From assembly GCA_029262995.1 (NCBI GenBank), contig JAJCYH010000020.1, forward strand, positions 100,255 through 164,254: a stretch of 64,000 bases of DNA, given 5' to 3'. The notes under the pieces were generated by a model that did no database searches, was not told where the DNA came from, and saw only the letters and a program-made list of their open reading frames with translations. Both the position numbers and the translations under genes were made by a program. How positions within the stretch are numbered: the stretch's first letter is position 1; each line of letters opens with the position of its first letter. Positions 8,623 to 18,595 of this stretch are shown here, piece by piece. This DNA comes from Saprospiraceae bacterium. Its GTDB lineage: Bacteria; Bacteroidota; Bacteroidia; Chitinophagales; Saprospiraceae.

Positions 8623-10509
8623 CTAACGGTACATATTTGCTAAGTCGTTTCTTCCTATGGCAATATAAGCTTGCACTAATGCAGATCTTACCTTAGGGTT
8701 ATTGGGTCTCAATTTATCCGCTAGCAGAAGATAATGGATTGCCCAGGTATACTTTTTTTCTTCTTGATAAAGGATTCTGGTTCCTACATCCAGATAAAAT
8801 GCTGTTAATTCTTCAATATTATTCCCACGATCATTAAGGTATTTTAGATAAGTAGTGAGATAATCCACATCTGGTCTTTTCTGTATAGAAAGTTTAAAAT
8901 TCTCTAATAACTTATTTATATCTCTATCATATTTATATTCTTCAGCAGAAATTCCTGATAGCATTAGATGTGCATTATAATATAATGGATAAATTTCTAT
9001 AGCCTTCTCAGCATAGGGTCTAGCAAGCTCTAATAATTTTTTCTTTTCTTCTGAGTCTGTAATTTCTTTGTATCTGTTAAAATAGGCAGTCGCCATAAAT
9101 GAATTGGCTCGTGCACTATTTTTGGAGACTTTTATAGCAGCTTGATTTAATGTTAATTCACTTTCCCATACTGGAACACGGTCAATGGTTTTAAACCCAT
9201 AAGCTGTAAATAAAGTGATGAATAGGACGAGAAAAATGATGTTGTTCTGCTTGATTTTGATTTTTGAAGTAATATTTTTCAACAGCTGTACGATGACCAG
9301 ACATAAACCAAGAGAGGCCATAAAAACGAACCTTTCATTCATGAAGGTGCCGACATTAACAACAATGTTGGATACGATTGAAAGAGTAATCAGATAAAAC
9401 CCCAAACCATAACTGATAAGTTTATTTTTCTTGAAGAAATAAACAATGGCTCCTACCATTCCCAAATGTATAATCAGAGATAGCCACACTTGCCAATCAG
9501 AGAGATCCATAATTGGAATATGGTAAGGATAATAGTCATGCGTTAGTGCTATCGGTATAAAATTGAGTTTTAGGTAGGTTAATAAGGTAAACATAATAGT
9601 CGATAATCGCTCAATAGTATTCAACCCAATGAAAGGATTGTTCATTATATCTGTCGATGGATTGTCAATCCAAAAATATCCCAATGCTTGTATACGAATA
9701 AAGAAATAGATAAGTGTAGTGGCTAATAGACTGCCGATTATTTTAATGGATTTATTTGTATTCCAAGATCTGAATAGCAGTAATGAAAATGGAATAACAG
9801 CTAAAAAAGTAATTGTATTCTCTTTAGCTAATAAGCCTAGGAAAAATACTGCAACCATGATAACAAGCGAAGTTATTCTTTGCTTGTCAAAATACTTTAA
9901 GGAATAGTACAAGCTCAGCATACTGAAAATAAAAGCTAGGATTTCATCACGCCCTTTAATATTGGCTACAGCTTCTGTATGTATTGGATGAATAATAAAC
10001 AACGCACAAGCCAAGAAACTCATAGAAACAAAAATCTGTTTAAGCGTTTTACTTTTCTCTTGAAATAATAACCTTAGACTGATAAAGGCAATAAAAACTG
10101 ATAATCCATAAAGAATTATGTTATTGAGATGATAGACGAAAGCATTTAAACCAAAGATTTGATGTTCAATGGCAAAGCTGATCAAAGATAATGGACGGTA
10201 TCTGCCTCCTTGAAGAATTTCTTTTTGTTCACCAAAATAACCTTGAAAACTATCTGTAGAAAGCAGCTGGCCTATGCCTTCTAAGCCTTTCTTGGTAAAG
10301 TTGTTTTCAGAAAGTACAATCTTATCGTCAAGAACAAATCCAAAGTTCAGTGATAAAAAATACAATAGAAATGAAGCCGAAAGGAATACGCCCAAGATGA
10401 TTATGGACAGGTTGATAGTTAAGGGCTCGATTACGACAAGCTGTTTTTTCTTTGCTACGGATTGAATTGCTTGTGATACTTTTTCCTTTTTGTGTTTCTT
10501 CCTTGCCAT
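8623..10509 (-). CDS. TMTC-like GT-C glycosyltransferase with C-terminal TPR repeats
   Basis: The 628-residue protein starts with a very basic cytoplasmic tail (KKHKKEK). It then has about ten TM helices over residues 35-430, and ends with TPR-like helices (about 450-625, including ANSFMATAYFNRYKE and AKSKLRPNN-type repeats). The first periplasmic loop has FVLDDKIVLSEN with the Asp-Asp pair typical of GT-C enzymes, then GRYRPLSLISFAIEHQIFG and YHLNNIILYG. This matches the TMTC/DUF1736 pattern of protein O-mannosyltransferase-like proteins. The donor would be a polyprenyl-linked sugar and the acceptor is unknown. It faces the alkaline phosphatase gene and has no glycosylation neighbours. Confidence 0.7.
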   Translation of the reverse strand: MARKKHKKEKVSQAIQSVAKKKQLVVIEPLTINLSIIILGVFLSASFLLYFLSLNFGFVLDDKIVLSENNFTKKGLEGIGQLLSTDSFQGYFGEQKEILQGGRYRPLSLISFAIEHQIFGLNAFVYHLNNIILYGLSVFIAFISLRLLFQEKSKTLKQIFVSMSFLACALFIIHPIHTEAVANIKGRDEILAFIFSMLSLYYSLKYFDKQRITSLVIMVAVFFLGLLAKENTITFLAVIPFSLLLFRSWNTNKSIKIIGSLLATTLIYFFIRIQALGYFWIDNPSTDIMNNPFIGLNTIERLSTIMFTLLTYLKLNFIPIALTHDYYPYHIPIMDLSDWQVWLSLIIHLGMVGAIVYFFKKNKLISYGLGFYLITLSIVSNIVVNVGTFMNERFVFMASLGLCLVIVQLLKNITSKIKIKQNNIIFLVLFITLFTAYGFKTIDRVPVWESELTLNQAAIKVSKNSARANSFMATAYFNRYKEITDSEEKKKLLELARPYAEKAIEIYPLYYNAHLMLSGISAEEYKYDRDINKLLENFKLSIQKRPDVDYLTTYLKYLNDRGNNIEELTAFYLDVGTRILYQEEKKYTWAIHYLLLADKLRPNNPKVRSALVQAYIAIGRNDLANMYR

Positions 10510-10665
10510 AATTTTATTTCAAAAGCTGACACAAATTAAAATAAAATAATATATAAATGATTGATAATCTTACAATATATAAGATAGTTCTATGATATTT
10601 GCATAATAATTCCAATCGTCATTCAAAGCTTTTATCTTTAGTCAATCAATAAGTAATATAAGCAA

Positions 10666-11343
10666 GTGAATAAACTTTTTCTGGCATTAATAATATTCCT
10701 ATCCAATCCAATGAACGCTCAACTCAATGTGAAGGTGGGATATGGACTTGGTTTTTATCAAACAGGTCAGATGGATAAGCTATTCACTGATTTTAATAGT
10801 GCTAAGGATGTGGAGCTATCTGGTGGACTGGAACAACCGCTATCGGAATTAAAGGCGATGCATGGAATTCAGTTGGGATTAAGATATCAATTAAACAGAC
10901 ACCATACATTTGAATTGGGTTTGGATAACCAAAGTCAAAGCAAAGAGGCCTTAGGCGAAAATTTGGATCAATCTTTTTACCAACAAAAACTGTTTTTTTC
11001 TTCCAATCAAGTTTATTTGTCTTATCAGATGATTTTCAATTCTGTGGGGATGGGAATTGGTATAGGCAGTAGTACTTTTAAAATCAAGGATAATATAGCA
11101 ACATCTGATATCAAGAAGACTCTGGTTGATGAACATCAATATATACTTCGATTTAATTTGGCTTATTATTTTCCTGGAGACTCGAATGTAGGTTTTTCAA
11201 TTCAACCATATTATCACTTAGCTATGGATGATATTTCGCTAAATGGATTATCTAATGAATTGGAATTGGTTTCAAATGAAAATGCCAAAGCTTCGTTTTC
11301 AAACTTTGGCATTAGATTCATTTTTTATAATGGAGAAAAGTAA
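10666..11343 (+). CDS. predicted outer-membrane beta-barrel protein
   Basis: The start is a GTG at 10666, chosen because a signal peptide follows at once and ends at Met-Asn-Ala-Gln. The ~205 mature residues alternate polar and hydrophobic positions with many Gly and aromatic residues (KVGYGLGFYQTGQ, IQLGLRYQLNRHHTFELG, FSIQPYYHLAM) and end in a short strand, as in small 8-10 strand barrels. No specific family was recognised. The stop is 3 bases from the convergent sucA stop. Confidence 0.6.
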   Translation: MNKLFLALIIFLSNPMNAQLNVKVGYGLGFYQTGQMDKLFTDFNSAKDVELSGGLEQPLSELKAMHGIQLGLRYQLNRHHTFELGLDNQSQSKEALGENLDQSFYQQKLFFSSNQVYLSYQMIFNSVGMGIGIGSSTFKIKDNIATSDIKKTLVDEHQYILRFNLAYYFPGDSNVGFSIQPYYHLAMDDISLNGLSNELELVSNENAKASFSNFGIRFIFYNGEK

Positions 11344-11346
11344 GTT

Positions 11347-14088
11347 TTAGATTCCTAGGGCTTTATTTACCAAATCTTCTTGTTGGGCGTCGTGGATTTT
11401 TTTGAATCCAGTGGCAGGACTTGCAGAGGCAGATCTTGAAATTACTTCAATATCCGTTTTTCTCCAATACCTAAGTAAAAAGCTCCAAGCTCCCATATTA
11501 TTTGATTCTTCTTGAACCCAAAACTTAACAGCTGAATTATATTTATTAAAGATATCATCCAATTGTTTTTGAGGAAACGGATATAACTGTTCGATTCTTA
11601 CTATCGCTACATTGTCTTTTTTATGCTCAAGTTTTGCGTTAAGCAAATCATAATAAACTTTTCCAGAGCACAAAAGCAACCTGTTTATCATTGATGCTTT
11701 TGCATCCGAATCGTCTATGACTTCTTTAAAAGCATTGTTGGTTGTAAAGTCTGAAATATCAGATACAGCCATTGGGTGCCTTAATAAAGATTTTGGAGAC
11801 ATCACAATTAAAGGCTTTCGTGTATCACGATCAAGCTGTCTTCTAAATGAATGAAACAAGTTGGCAGGTGTTGTCATATTTACGATCGTCATATTAGCTT
11901 CAGCTGTCATCTGTAAATATCTCTCAAGACGAGCACTGGAGTGTTCTGGACCTTGCCCTTCATATCCGTGAGGAAGAAGCATAACTAATCCACTCATTCT
12001 TTGCCACTTACTTTCAGCTGCACTGATAAATTGATCCACTATTGTCTGAGCACCATTAGCAAAATCACCAAATTGTGCTTCCCATAAAACCAAAGTCTCA
12101 GGTGTTGCCAATGAATAACCATATTCAAATCCCAAAACAGCAAATTCAGACAACAAACTGTTAAAAATTCTCATCTTTCCTTGTTTAGGATCTAAATTGT
12201 CAAGTCTATTGTGTTTCGTAAATGAATTGGAATCGCTAAATATCATATGACGATGAGAAAAAGTTCCTCTTTTTACATCTTGACCACTCATTCGAATGTC
12301 TTTTTGATCTAGCAAGATGGAACCATAAGCTAATAATTCTGCCAAGGCCCAATCCAATTTGTTTTTTTCAAGAAGGGCATTTGTGTTTTTCAGAAGTCTT
12401 TTAACCTTAGAAAGTGGAATCATGTCCTGAGGAACTTCTGAGATATGTTTCAATATTTTATTGACCTTAGTTTTGGAAATTCCAGTTTTAGGTGAATATT
12501 GGAAATCAGATTCATCGAATCTTCTGGTGAGTTTCCTCCATGCTTCTTCAGGTGATTGATATTCATAAGGAAGGCTATTTTGTTTAATTTGATTCAATCT
12601 GTCTTGTAGTAAATTCCAAAACTCTTCTTCCAGTTTGTTAGCAAGTTGACTTTCAACCTCACCGAGATTCATTAATTTTTTCAAATAAATCTCTCTAGGG
12701 TTGGGGTGTTTGTTGATCAACTCATACATTTCTGGTTGAGTAAATTTAGGATCATCACCTTCATTGTGACCATGTCTTCTATAGCAAACCATGTCTATGA
12801 AAACGTCATTATTGAATTTCTGACGGTATTCAGTTGCCAGTTCACAGGCATATAACACAGCTTCTGGATCATCACCATTTACATGGAATACTGGTGCCTG
12901 CACCAAAGAGGCCGCTGCAGAAGAATAAGTGGAAGATCTGGCATCATCAAAATCCGTTGTAAATCCGATTTGGTTGTTAATTATAAAATGAATGGTACCG
13001 CCGGTATAATAGCCATCCAGTTGACTCATCTGAACAGTTTCATAAACGACGCCTTGTCCTGCTACCGCTGCATCACCATGAATCAGAATAGGAAGTATTT
13101 TATCATAATCTGATTGATATAATATATCTGCTTTTGCTCTAGCAAAACCTTCGACAACTGGGTTTACAGCTTCCAAATGTGATGGATTGGGCGCTAACTT
13201 AATATGTATTTTTTTTCCTGTAGGTGATTGATATTGAGATGAAAAGCCGAGGTGATACTTAACATCCCCATCTCCGAAACTTTGATCAGGGATAGAGTTG
13301 CCTTCAAATTCATTGAAGATATTCTCGTAGGTCTTACCCAGTATATTTGCTAGAACATTAAGTCTTCCTCTGTGGGCCATTCCTAGCACAACCTCTTCTA
13401 CGTTGCTTTCTGCTGCTTTGTTAATAATAGCATCTAAGGCAACAATAGTTGATTCTCCTCCCTCGAGTGAAAATCTTTTTTGACCTACATATTTTGTGTG
13501 AAGAAACTTTTCAAAGATTACTGCACCATTAAGTTTGTCAAGAATTCTTTTTTTCTTGTCTAGGGCCAAACCAAAACTGCCAGACAAATCTCTACTTTCA
13601 ATTTTATTCTTAAGCCACATCCTCTTTTCACGGTTTTCAATTTGCAAAAACTCAAAACCGATGTTGCCAGCATATATTTTTCTGCATCTGTCAATGATTT
13701 CATGAAGTGTCGCATTTGAAAGGCCTAATTCATTCCCGGCAATAAACTTTTTTTCAAGATCTTGATCGGCCAAACCGTAATCAGCAAGCTTTAGATGAGG
13801 TTTTCTATCTCTTCTTTCTCGGATGGGATTTGTAGTAGAAAGGAGGTGACCCCTAGAACGAAAGCCATGAATGATAGAGAATACACCAAACTCACTTTCG
13901 GAAAAAGGAATAGCATTATTATCTAATGAAGGTGCGGAGCTATTATCGGACTTACTTTCACCAAACTCAAATCCCTCAAAAAATACGCGCCATCCATCAT
14001 CAACCGAATTTTCATCTTTGATATACTTTTTGTACATATCTTCGATAAAACTAGGATGTGCATTAAATACATAGGAATAATCCTTCAT
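11347..14088 (-). CDS. sucA: 2-oxoglutarate dehydrogenase E1 component
   Basis: The 913-residue thiamine-diphosphate enzyme has the usual length and order for SucA. An N-terminal helical segment (SYVFNAHPSFIEDMYKKY) is followed by the N-terminal catalytic half with GMAHRGRLNVL, ILIHGDAAVAGQG (ThDP region), a GDDPEAV segment and RHGHNEGDDPKFTQP. The transketolase-like pyrimidine-binding half has FSHRHMIFSD, WEAQFGDFANGAQ and MLLPHGYEGQGPEHSSARLER. It decarboxylates 2-oxoglutarate and passes the succinyl group to SucB. SucB is not next to it here. Upstream lies a 248-base region shared with rpsT. Confidence 0.96.
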   Translation of the reverse strand: MKDYSYVFNAHPSFIEDMYKKYIKDENSVDDGWRVFFEGFEFGESKSDNSSAPSLDNNAIPFSESEFGVFSIIHGFRSRGHLLSTTNPIRERRDRKPHLKLADYGLADQDLEKKFIAGNELGLSNATLHEIIDRCRKIYAGNIGFEFLQIENREKRMWLKNKIESRDLSGSFGLALDKKKRILDKLNGAVIFEKFLHTKYVGQKRFSLEGGESTIVALDAIINKAAESNVEEVVLGMAHRGRLNVLANILGKTYENIFNEFEGNSIPDQSFGDGDVKYHLGFSSQYQSPTGKKIHIKLAPNPSHLEAVNPVVEGFARAKADILYQSDYDKILPILIHGDAAVAGQGVVYETVQMSQLDGYYTGGTIHFIINNQIGFTTDFDDARSSTYSSAAASLVQAPVFHVNGDDPEAVLYACELATEYRQKFNNDVFIDMVCYRRHGHNEGDDPKFTQPEMYELINKHPNPREIYLKKLMNLGEVESQLANKLEEEFWNLLQDRLNQIKQNSLPYEYQSPEEAWRKLTRRFDESDFQYSPKTGISKTKVNKILKHISEVPQDMIPLSKVKRLLKNTNALLEKNKLDWALAELLAYGSILLDQKDIRMSGQDVKRGTFSHRHMIFSDSNSFTKHNRLDNLDPKQGKMRIFNSLLSEFAVLGFEYGYSLATPETLVLWEAQFGDFANGAQTIVDQFISAAESKWQRMSGLVMLLPHGYEGQGPEHSSARLERYLQMTAEANMTIVNMTTPANLFHSFRRQLDRDTRKPLIVMSPKSLLRHPMAVSDISDFTTNNAFKEVIDDSDAKASMINRLLLCSGKVYYDLLNAKLEHKKDNVAIVRIEQLYPFPQKQLDDIFNKYNSAVKFWVQEESNNMGAWSFLLRYWRKTDIEVISRSASASPATGFKKIHDAQQEDLVNKALGI

Positions 14089-14303
14089 TCTTGCCTTTTT
14101 TATTCTGTTTCTACTTATTAAGGAATTAGTACGGTCTTTTGTTGAAAAAATTATACTGTATTATGATTATTTATTTTTTTTCGTAAAAACTCTTGGGTTT
14201 GCTTAAAAAAGAAGATGTTTGAGGTCTATTTATATAATATCTAGTAAGTATAAAATTAAACGTGAAATTATTACTTTTTCAGGTTTGTTTTAAAAATTTA
14301 CGT

Positions 14304-14311
14304 TATTTTTG
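14304..14311 (+). promoter_or_regulatory. promoter -7 element ahead of rpsT
   Basis: TATTTTTG matches TAnnTTTG. A TTTG at 14284-14287 is 16 bases upstream, slightly shorter than ideal. The AUG follows 26 bases after, and an A-rich tract with GGA precedes it. Apart from this, the 14089-14336 gap shows only AT-rich DNA. Confidence 0.5.
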
Positions 14312-14336
14312 CACTCCAAAAAATTAAGAAAAGGAA

Positions 14337-14588
14337 ATGGCACATCACGCATCGTCCAAGAAAAGAATAAGACAAGACGCTAGAATTAGACTACGTAATC
14401 GATATTACAAAAAGTCTACGCGTACTGCAATTGCTAAATTGAGAGAAATGACTGAAAAGAAGGACGCAGAAGGCTTTCTACCTGGTGTAATATCTCAAAT
14501 TGACAAATTGGCAAAAACTAATAATTGGCATAAGAATAAGGCATCTAACCTTAAGAGTAAGTTGACTAAATTTGTCAACGCTATATAA
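14337..14588 (+). CDS. rpsT: 30S ribosomal protein S20
   Basis: The 83-residue, Lys/Arg-rich, all-helical protein has the S20 signature at both ends: MAHHASSKKRIRQDARIRLRNRY and, near the C-terminus, IHKNKASNLKSKL-type residues (NWHKNKASNLKSKLTKFV). It binds 16S rRNA early in 30S assembly. It is monocistronic, with a TAnnTTTG promoter upstream and a hairpin terminator downstream. Confidence 0.96.
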   Translation: MAHHASSKKRIRQDARIRLRNRYYKKSTRTAIAKLREMTEKKDAEGFLPGVISQIDKLAKTNNWHKNKASNLKSKLTKFVNAI

Positions 14589-14613
14589 CTTAGGCTAAAC
14601 GAAATAAATTTAG

Positions 14614-14641
14614 AGATCGGTTAACATTGTATAACTGGTCT
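14614..14641 (+). terminator. rho-independent terminator of rpsT
   Basis: Stem AGATCGGTTA / TAACTGGTCT (two G-U pairs), 8-base loop, then six T residues. It lies 25 bases after the rpsT stop. Confidence 0.75.
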
Positions 14642-14644
14642 TTT

Positions 14645-15700
14645 TTATTTGTCTTCCTCGATAAGTGCAGGATCGACTTCTGGATATTCATACTCTCTTG
14701 ACTTTTTACCAAACAATCGGAAATATCTTCTTGGATTCAATCGAATATCCTGAATGAGTAAATCAAGATTTTTAGTAGTTGCTTCAATGTTGTTATACAG
14801 TTGATCGTCATGCATTAGTTTTCCAACAGTACCTTCACCTTCAGAGATTTTCGCTAGAATTTCATTGAGTTCGCTAAGCGTAGTATTAGCTGCTGTCATA
14901 GTGCTTTCAGCAGTTTTTAATGTTGTTTCAGCTTGATCTAAAGTTCCATTGGCCCCTTTTATGGTTTCTGATAATTTCACTTCTTTTAAATCTGAAGTAA
15001 CCTTAGAGAGATCTTCAAGCATCTTATTTACCTTGGTGTTGCTTTTTACCAATGTTCCTGTTAAAACAGAAATATTATCAAGCGTTTTCTCCATATTTCT
15101 CGAAGAATTCGCCATTAGAGAATTAAATTGTTGTGTAATAGTTGCTAGGTTCTCTAGTGTTGTTGCAAGATTTCTGATGCCTACATCAACAGCATCTTGG
15201 GAATCTGGATTACCTAATCCTCTAAGGGTAGAGTCAATTACGGATGTAATGACTTCCATTGATCCTTGTAATTCTTTCTGGTTTATCAAACTACCGATGA
15301 TGCCTACAGTTACTCCTTTTAGCTCTGATTTATCTTCTGCACAGTTATTTTCCACACACATTTTATCAAAATCCAGTTCAATGACCTTACCACCTAAGGC
15401 ACTTGAAGGTTTTAACAGTGCAATTGTATAATTGGGGAGTTTAATTTCATTTTTAACAGTAAAATCAATTCTTATTCTTTGAACATCCTGAGGATCAGGA
15501 CTTATTGATATTACAGTTCCTACTTCATAGCCATTGATTTGTACCGGTGTTGCAGTATTTACATCATGGACGTCGGTATAAAATGCATGGTAGGTATAAT
15601 TGGCACTAAAAAGATTTTTGCCAGAAATAAATTTGTATCCCCATATGGAAAGGGCTAGTGTAATGCCTGCAAACAGGGCTATTTGTACTTCTTTTTTCAT
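14645..15700 (-). CDS. mlaD: MCE/MlaD family lipid transport protein
   Basis: The 351-residue protein has a single N-terminal TM anchor (residues 5-25), then an MCE domain over about residues 35-115 (YTDVHDVNTATPVQINGYEVG, RIRIDFTVKN, ALLKPSSALGG), then a long helical region rich in Thr, Leu, Asn and Glu that looks like coiled coil (about 150-310). MCE proteins form hexameric rings that carry phospholipids between the membranes. In Bacteroidota this gene is often next to lptD, as here (divergent). No mlaE or mlaF is adjacent, so the ABC partner must be elsewhere. Confidence 0.85.
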   Translation of the reverse strand: MKKEVQIALFAGITLALSIWGYKFISGKNLFSANYTYHAFYTDVHDVNTATPVQINGYEVGTVISISPDPQDVQRIRIDFTVKNEIKLPNYTIALLKPSSALGGKVIELDFDKMCVENNCAEDKSELKGVTVGIIGSLINQKELQGSMEVITSVIDSTLRGLGNPDSQDAVDVGIRNLATTLENLATITQQFNSLMANSSRNMEKTLDNISVLTGTLVKSNTKVNKMLEDLSKVTSDLKEVKLSETIKGANGTLDQAETTLKTAESTMTAANTTLSELNEILAKISEGEGTVGKLMHDDQLYNNIEATTKNLDLLIQDIRLNPRRYFRLFGKKSREYEYPEVDPALIEEDK

Positions 15701-15928
15701 AGGTATGCAAAGCTATATTTTATTGCTAATAATATCTATTTATTGAATTAAATGATTTTATTTTAGCTCAATAAAACTATTTTTTGATGTGATTTTAACA
15801 ATAAATTGAGGTTTTATGTGCCCAAATCCAAGAACAGTTTGGTTTTTAAGAGCTCTTTGACATTTTTAACATTGTAATTACAGCATAGATTAGTCATTTT
15901 TACGTTTCATTATACTAATTCTATCTTT

Positions 15929-18595
15929 TTGTCAAGACTCTTTATAATAACATTTCTTTCCCTGATTATAGCGGGGAGTATCTCTGCCCAAAGAGACAGC
16001 ATTCCTGAATCAATTATTGAATCAAATAAAAATGCTAAAGAAGTTATTATAATATCTGATGCTGGTCTTGAATCAGAGTTAAAATTTGGAGCGATAGACT
16101 CCCAGATCTATGATCACAAATTTTCAACAGTACACCTTTACGGTAATGCCTATGTAAAATATCTAGATAAAGAGCTTTATGCAGATTATATTATTTTACA
16201 AATGGGTAAGAATATTGCTGAAGCCAAAATTTCTCCTGTTAAAAAAAGTATTACAAGACCTAAATTTAAAGACGGTGATAAAGTGTTTGAATACAATCGA
16301 CTCAAATACAATTTTGAAACTGAAAAAGGAATAGTCATTGATGCTGTTACTCAAGAAGGGGAGTTTTATATCCATGGTGCACGGACTAAATATGTAAACG
16401 AAGAAAATACAAAATCAAAAATCATCTATAATGCCAACTCTTTAATTACTACATGTCAGGATCATGAACATCCCCATTTTGGTATTAGAGCCAAAAAGAT
16501 GAAAATAATATCCGAGAAGCTTGCAGTTTTTGGTCCATCTAACCTTGAACTTGGAGGTGTACCGACACCGATAATTATTCCATTTGGATTTTATCCTTTA
16601 ACTCAAGCCAATACTTCTGGATTTATTTTTCCAAGAAATTATGAATTTAATTCTAGGTCTCTCGGCTTTGGATTACTTGGTTTTGGTTGGTATTTTCCTA
16701 TTAATGATTATGTACATACGCAAGTAACTGCAGACTTATATACAAGAGGAACTTGGGGCTTATATTCCAATACAACTTATAAGAAGAAGTACAAATATCA
16801 AGGATCAATAAGATTATCATTCAATGACCGACGTACTGATGGTGTAAAAACAACAATCGATGTAAATGGAGAACCAGTAAGTCAAGCCACTGTCATATCA
16901 CAAAAGGGCTATTCAATTAGGGTTGATCATAAACAAGACAGTAAAGCGCATCCCTTTGTCAATGTTGGAGGAACGATTAATGTTGTTGGTAACAATAATC
17001 AACAGAGAAATTATAATGACGCTGGTTCGGTTTTAACAAATACTTATAGCTCAAATTTTTATTATAGACATAGTATGCCTGGAACTCCGTTTTCATTTAA
17101 CATGGGATTAAATCATAATCAAAATACAAGAACACGGACCGTTAATATAACTTTCCCAGATGTACAATTAAATATGAATACAATCTATCCTTTTGAAAGG
17201 AAAAACAGAGGATCTAACAAAGAAATGTGGTACGAGAAGATATCTTTTGATTATGATGTAAAACTGAAAAGTTTTGTTCAGGCAACGGACACAACCCTTT
17301 TTACCAGAGAAATGTATGATGATATCAAAACCGGAATGACACATAGGGTGACAACTGGATTTTCCACTAGAGTATTAAAACATTTTAATTTGGTGCCGAG
17401 AGCCCAATATGATGAAACCTGGGTTCTAAACTCTATTGAAAAAAGTATAGCCCTTAGTGAATTCAGTCAAGAAGATACACTTGTTACCAATGTTGTTAAT
17501 GGATTTGATAGTTATCGGACTTACAGCGCAGGCTTGAGTTTGAATACTCAAATCTTCGGTACAATGGAGTTTAACAAAGGCTGGTTGAGAGGGATCAGGC
17601 ATACAATGAAACCAGAAATTGGATACAATTATGCTCCAGATACAAGAAGCATTTATAGGGATACAGTATATTACGCTGACGATGAACGTCTTCCAGCGAT
17701 ATTTACACGCTTCGATAATGGACCATTTAATACGCCAAGTTTTACAGACCTACAATCACAATTACAATTTAGAATCAATAATATTTTTGAAATTAAACAT
17801 TTTGCCAAAAGAGATTCTACTATAAAAAAGGCTAAGATTTTTGATAACCTTACACTTTCAGGCAATTATAACTTTGCAAAGGACACCATTTCGTGGAGTA
17901 GGATCGAAGTGAATTCTACATCAAGATTCTTTAAAGGCATAACGACTGTTATTACGCGTTGGTCCTTTGATCCTTATGTCGAAAAAGATGATAGACCGGT
18001 AAACACTTTTGTCTGGACCGAGAGTAAAAAACCCGTTAGACTAGAATCAGGACAGATCAGATTGTCAAATAGATTGACTTTTAAAAAGATAAAAGAAGTC
18101 TTTTCTAAAAAGTCTACTTCCGAAACTTCATCTTCAGTAAATACAAGTCTGAACAGTTCTCAAAGCAGGAATGCTGGTCTACCCGAAACAACTAAACCAG
18201 AAAAAAAAGAAAATGAATCTATTAAGGAGGTATCTCTTATTGATTTACTAGATAGAATAAGTATTGACCATAATATCCTTTATGTTTTCACATCTGACGA
18301 TGGGGTAATAAATTCTAGAATGCAGACCCATGCTTTGGGTGTAACTGGAAGCATTCCACTAACGGACAACTGGACAATCAATATTGGAAATCTTGGGTAT
18401 GATTTTGTAAACAAAGGATTGACTTATCCTGCTGTATCCTTTTCTAGAAAACTTCATTGTTGGGATATGAATTTTTCTTGGTATCCAAACAGGGATACTT
18501 ACACCTTTTCAATTGGGGTCAGATCCAATGCGTTGAGTTTTTTAAAATATAATTATGGACAAAACAATGTTGACGGTTTGATCGGTAGACTTTAA
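15929..18595 (+). CDS. lptD: LptD-like outer-membrane LPS assembly protein
   Basis: The start is a TTG at 15929, followed at once by a signal peptide ending Ser-Ile-Ser-Ala-Gln. Of 888 residues, the first third is a periplasmic OstA-like beta-jellyroll (about residues 40-200, with VHLYGNAYVKYLDKELYADY and GEFYIHGARTKY). A large C-terminal beta-barrel follows (GFIFPRNYEFNSRSLG onward). A low-complexity Ser/Thr/Glu segment sits near residues 720-770. It should insert LPS or LOS into the outer leaflet with LptE. Its stop overlaps the convergent YCII gene by 4 bases. Divergence from E. coli LptD is large, so the name rests on domain order. Confidence 0.8.
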   Translation: MSRLFIITFLSLIIAGSISAQRDSIPESIIESNKNAKEVIIISDAGLESELKFGAIDSQIYDHKFSTVHLYGNAYVKYLDKELYADYIILQMGKNIAEAKISPVKKSITRPKFKDGDKVFEYNRLKYNFETEKGIVIDAVTQEGEFYIHGARTKYVNEENTKSKIIYNANSLITTCQDHEHPHFGIRAKKMKIISEKLAVFGPSNLELGGVPTPIIIPFGFYPLTQANTSGFIFPRNYEFNSRSLGFGLLGFGWYFPINDYVHTQVTADLYTRGTWGLYSNTTYKKKYKYQGSIRLSFNDRRTDGVKTTIDVNGEPVSQATVISQKGYSIRVDHKQDSKAHPFVNVGGTINVVGNNNQQRNYNDAGSVLTNTYSSNFYYRHSMPGTPFSFNMGLNHNQNTRTRTVNITFPDVQLNMNTIYPFERKNRGSNKEMWYEKISFDYDVKLKSFVQATDTTLFTREMYDDIKTGMTHRVTTGFSTRVLKHFNLVPRAQYDETWVLNSIEKSIALSEFSQEDTLVTNVVNGFDSYRTYSAGLSLNTQIFGTMEFNKGWLRGIRHTMKPEIGYNYAPDTRSIYRDTVYYADDERLPAIFTRFDNGPFNTPSFTDLQSQLQFRINNIFEIKHFAKRDSTIKKAKIFDNLTLSGNYNFAKDTISWSRIEVNSTSRFFKGITTVITRWSFDPYVEKDDRPVNTFVWTESKKPVRLESGQIRLSNRLTFKKIKEVFSKKSTSETSSSVNTSLNSSQSRNAGLPETTKPEKKENESIKEVSLIDLLDRISIDHNILYVFTSDDGVINSRMQTHALGVTGSIPLTDNWTINIGNLGYDFVNKGLTYPAVSFSRKLHCWDMNFSWYPNRDTYTFSIGVRSNALSFLKYNYGQNNVDGLIGRL

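Noticed and set aside
14949..15431. 160-codon frame antisense to the mlaD gene
   Set aside because: Its composition mirrors the helical repeat region of the real gene, and the MCE domain on the minus strand is clear.
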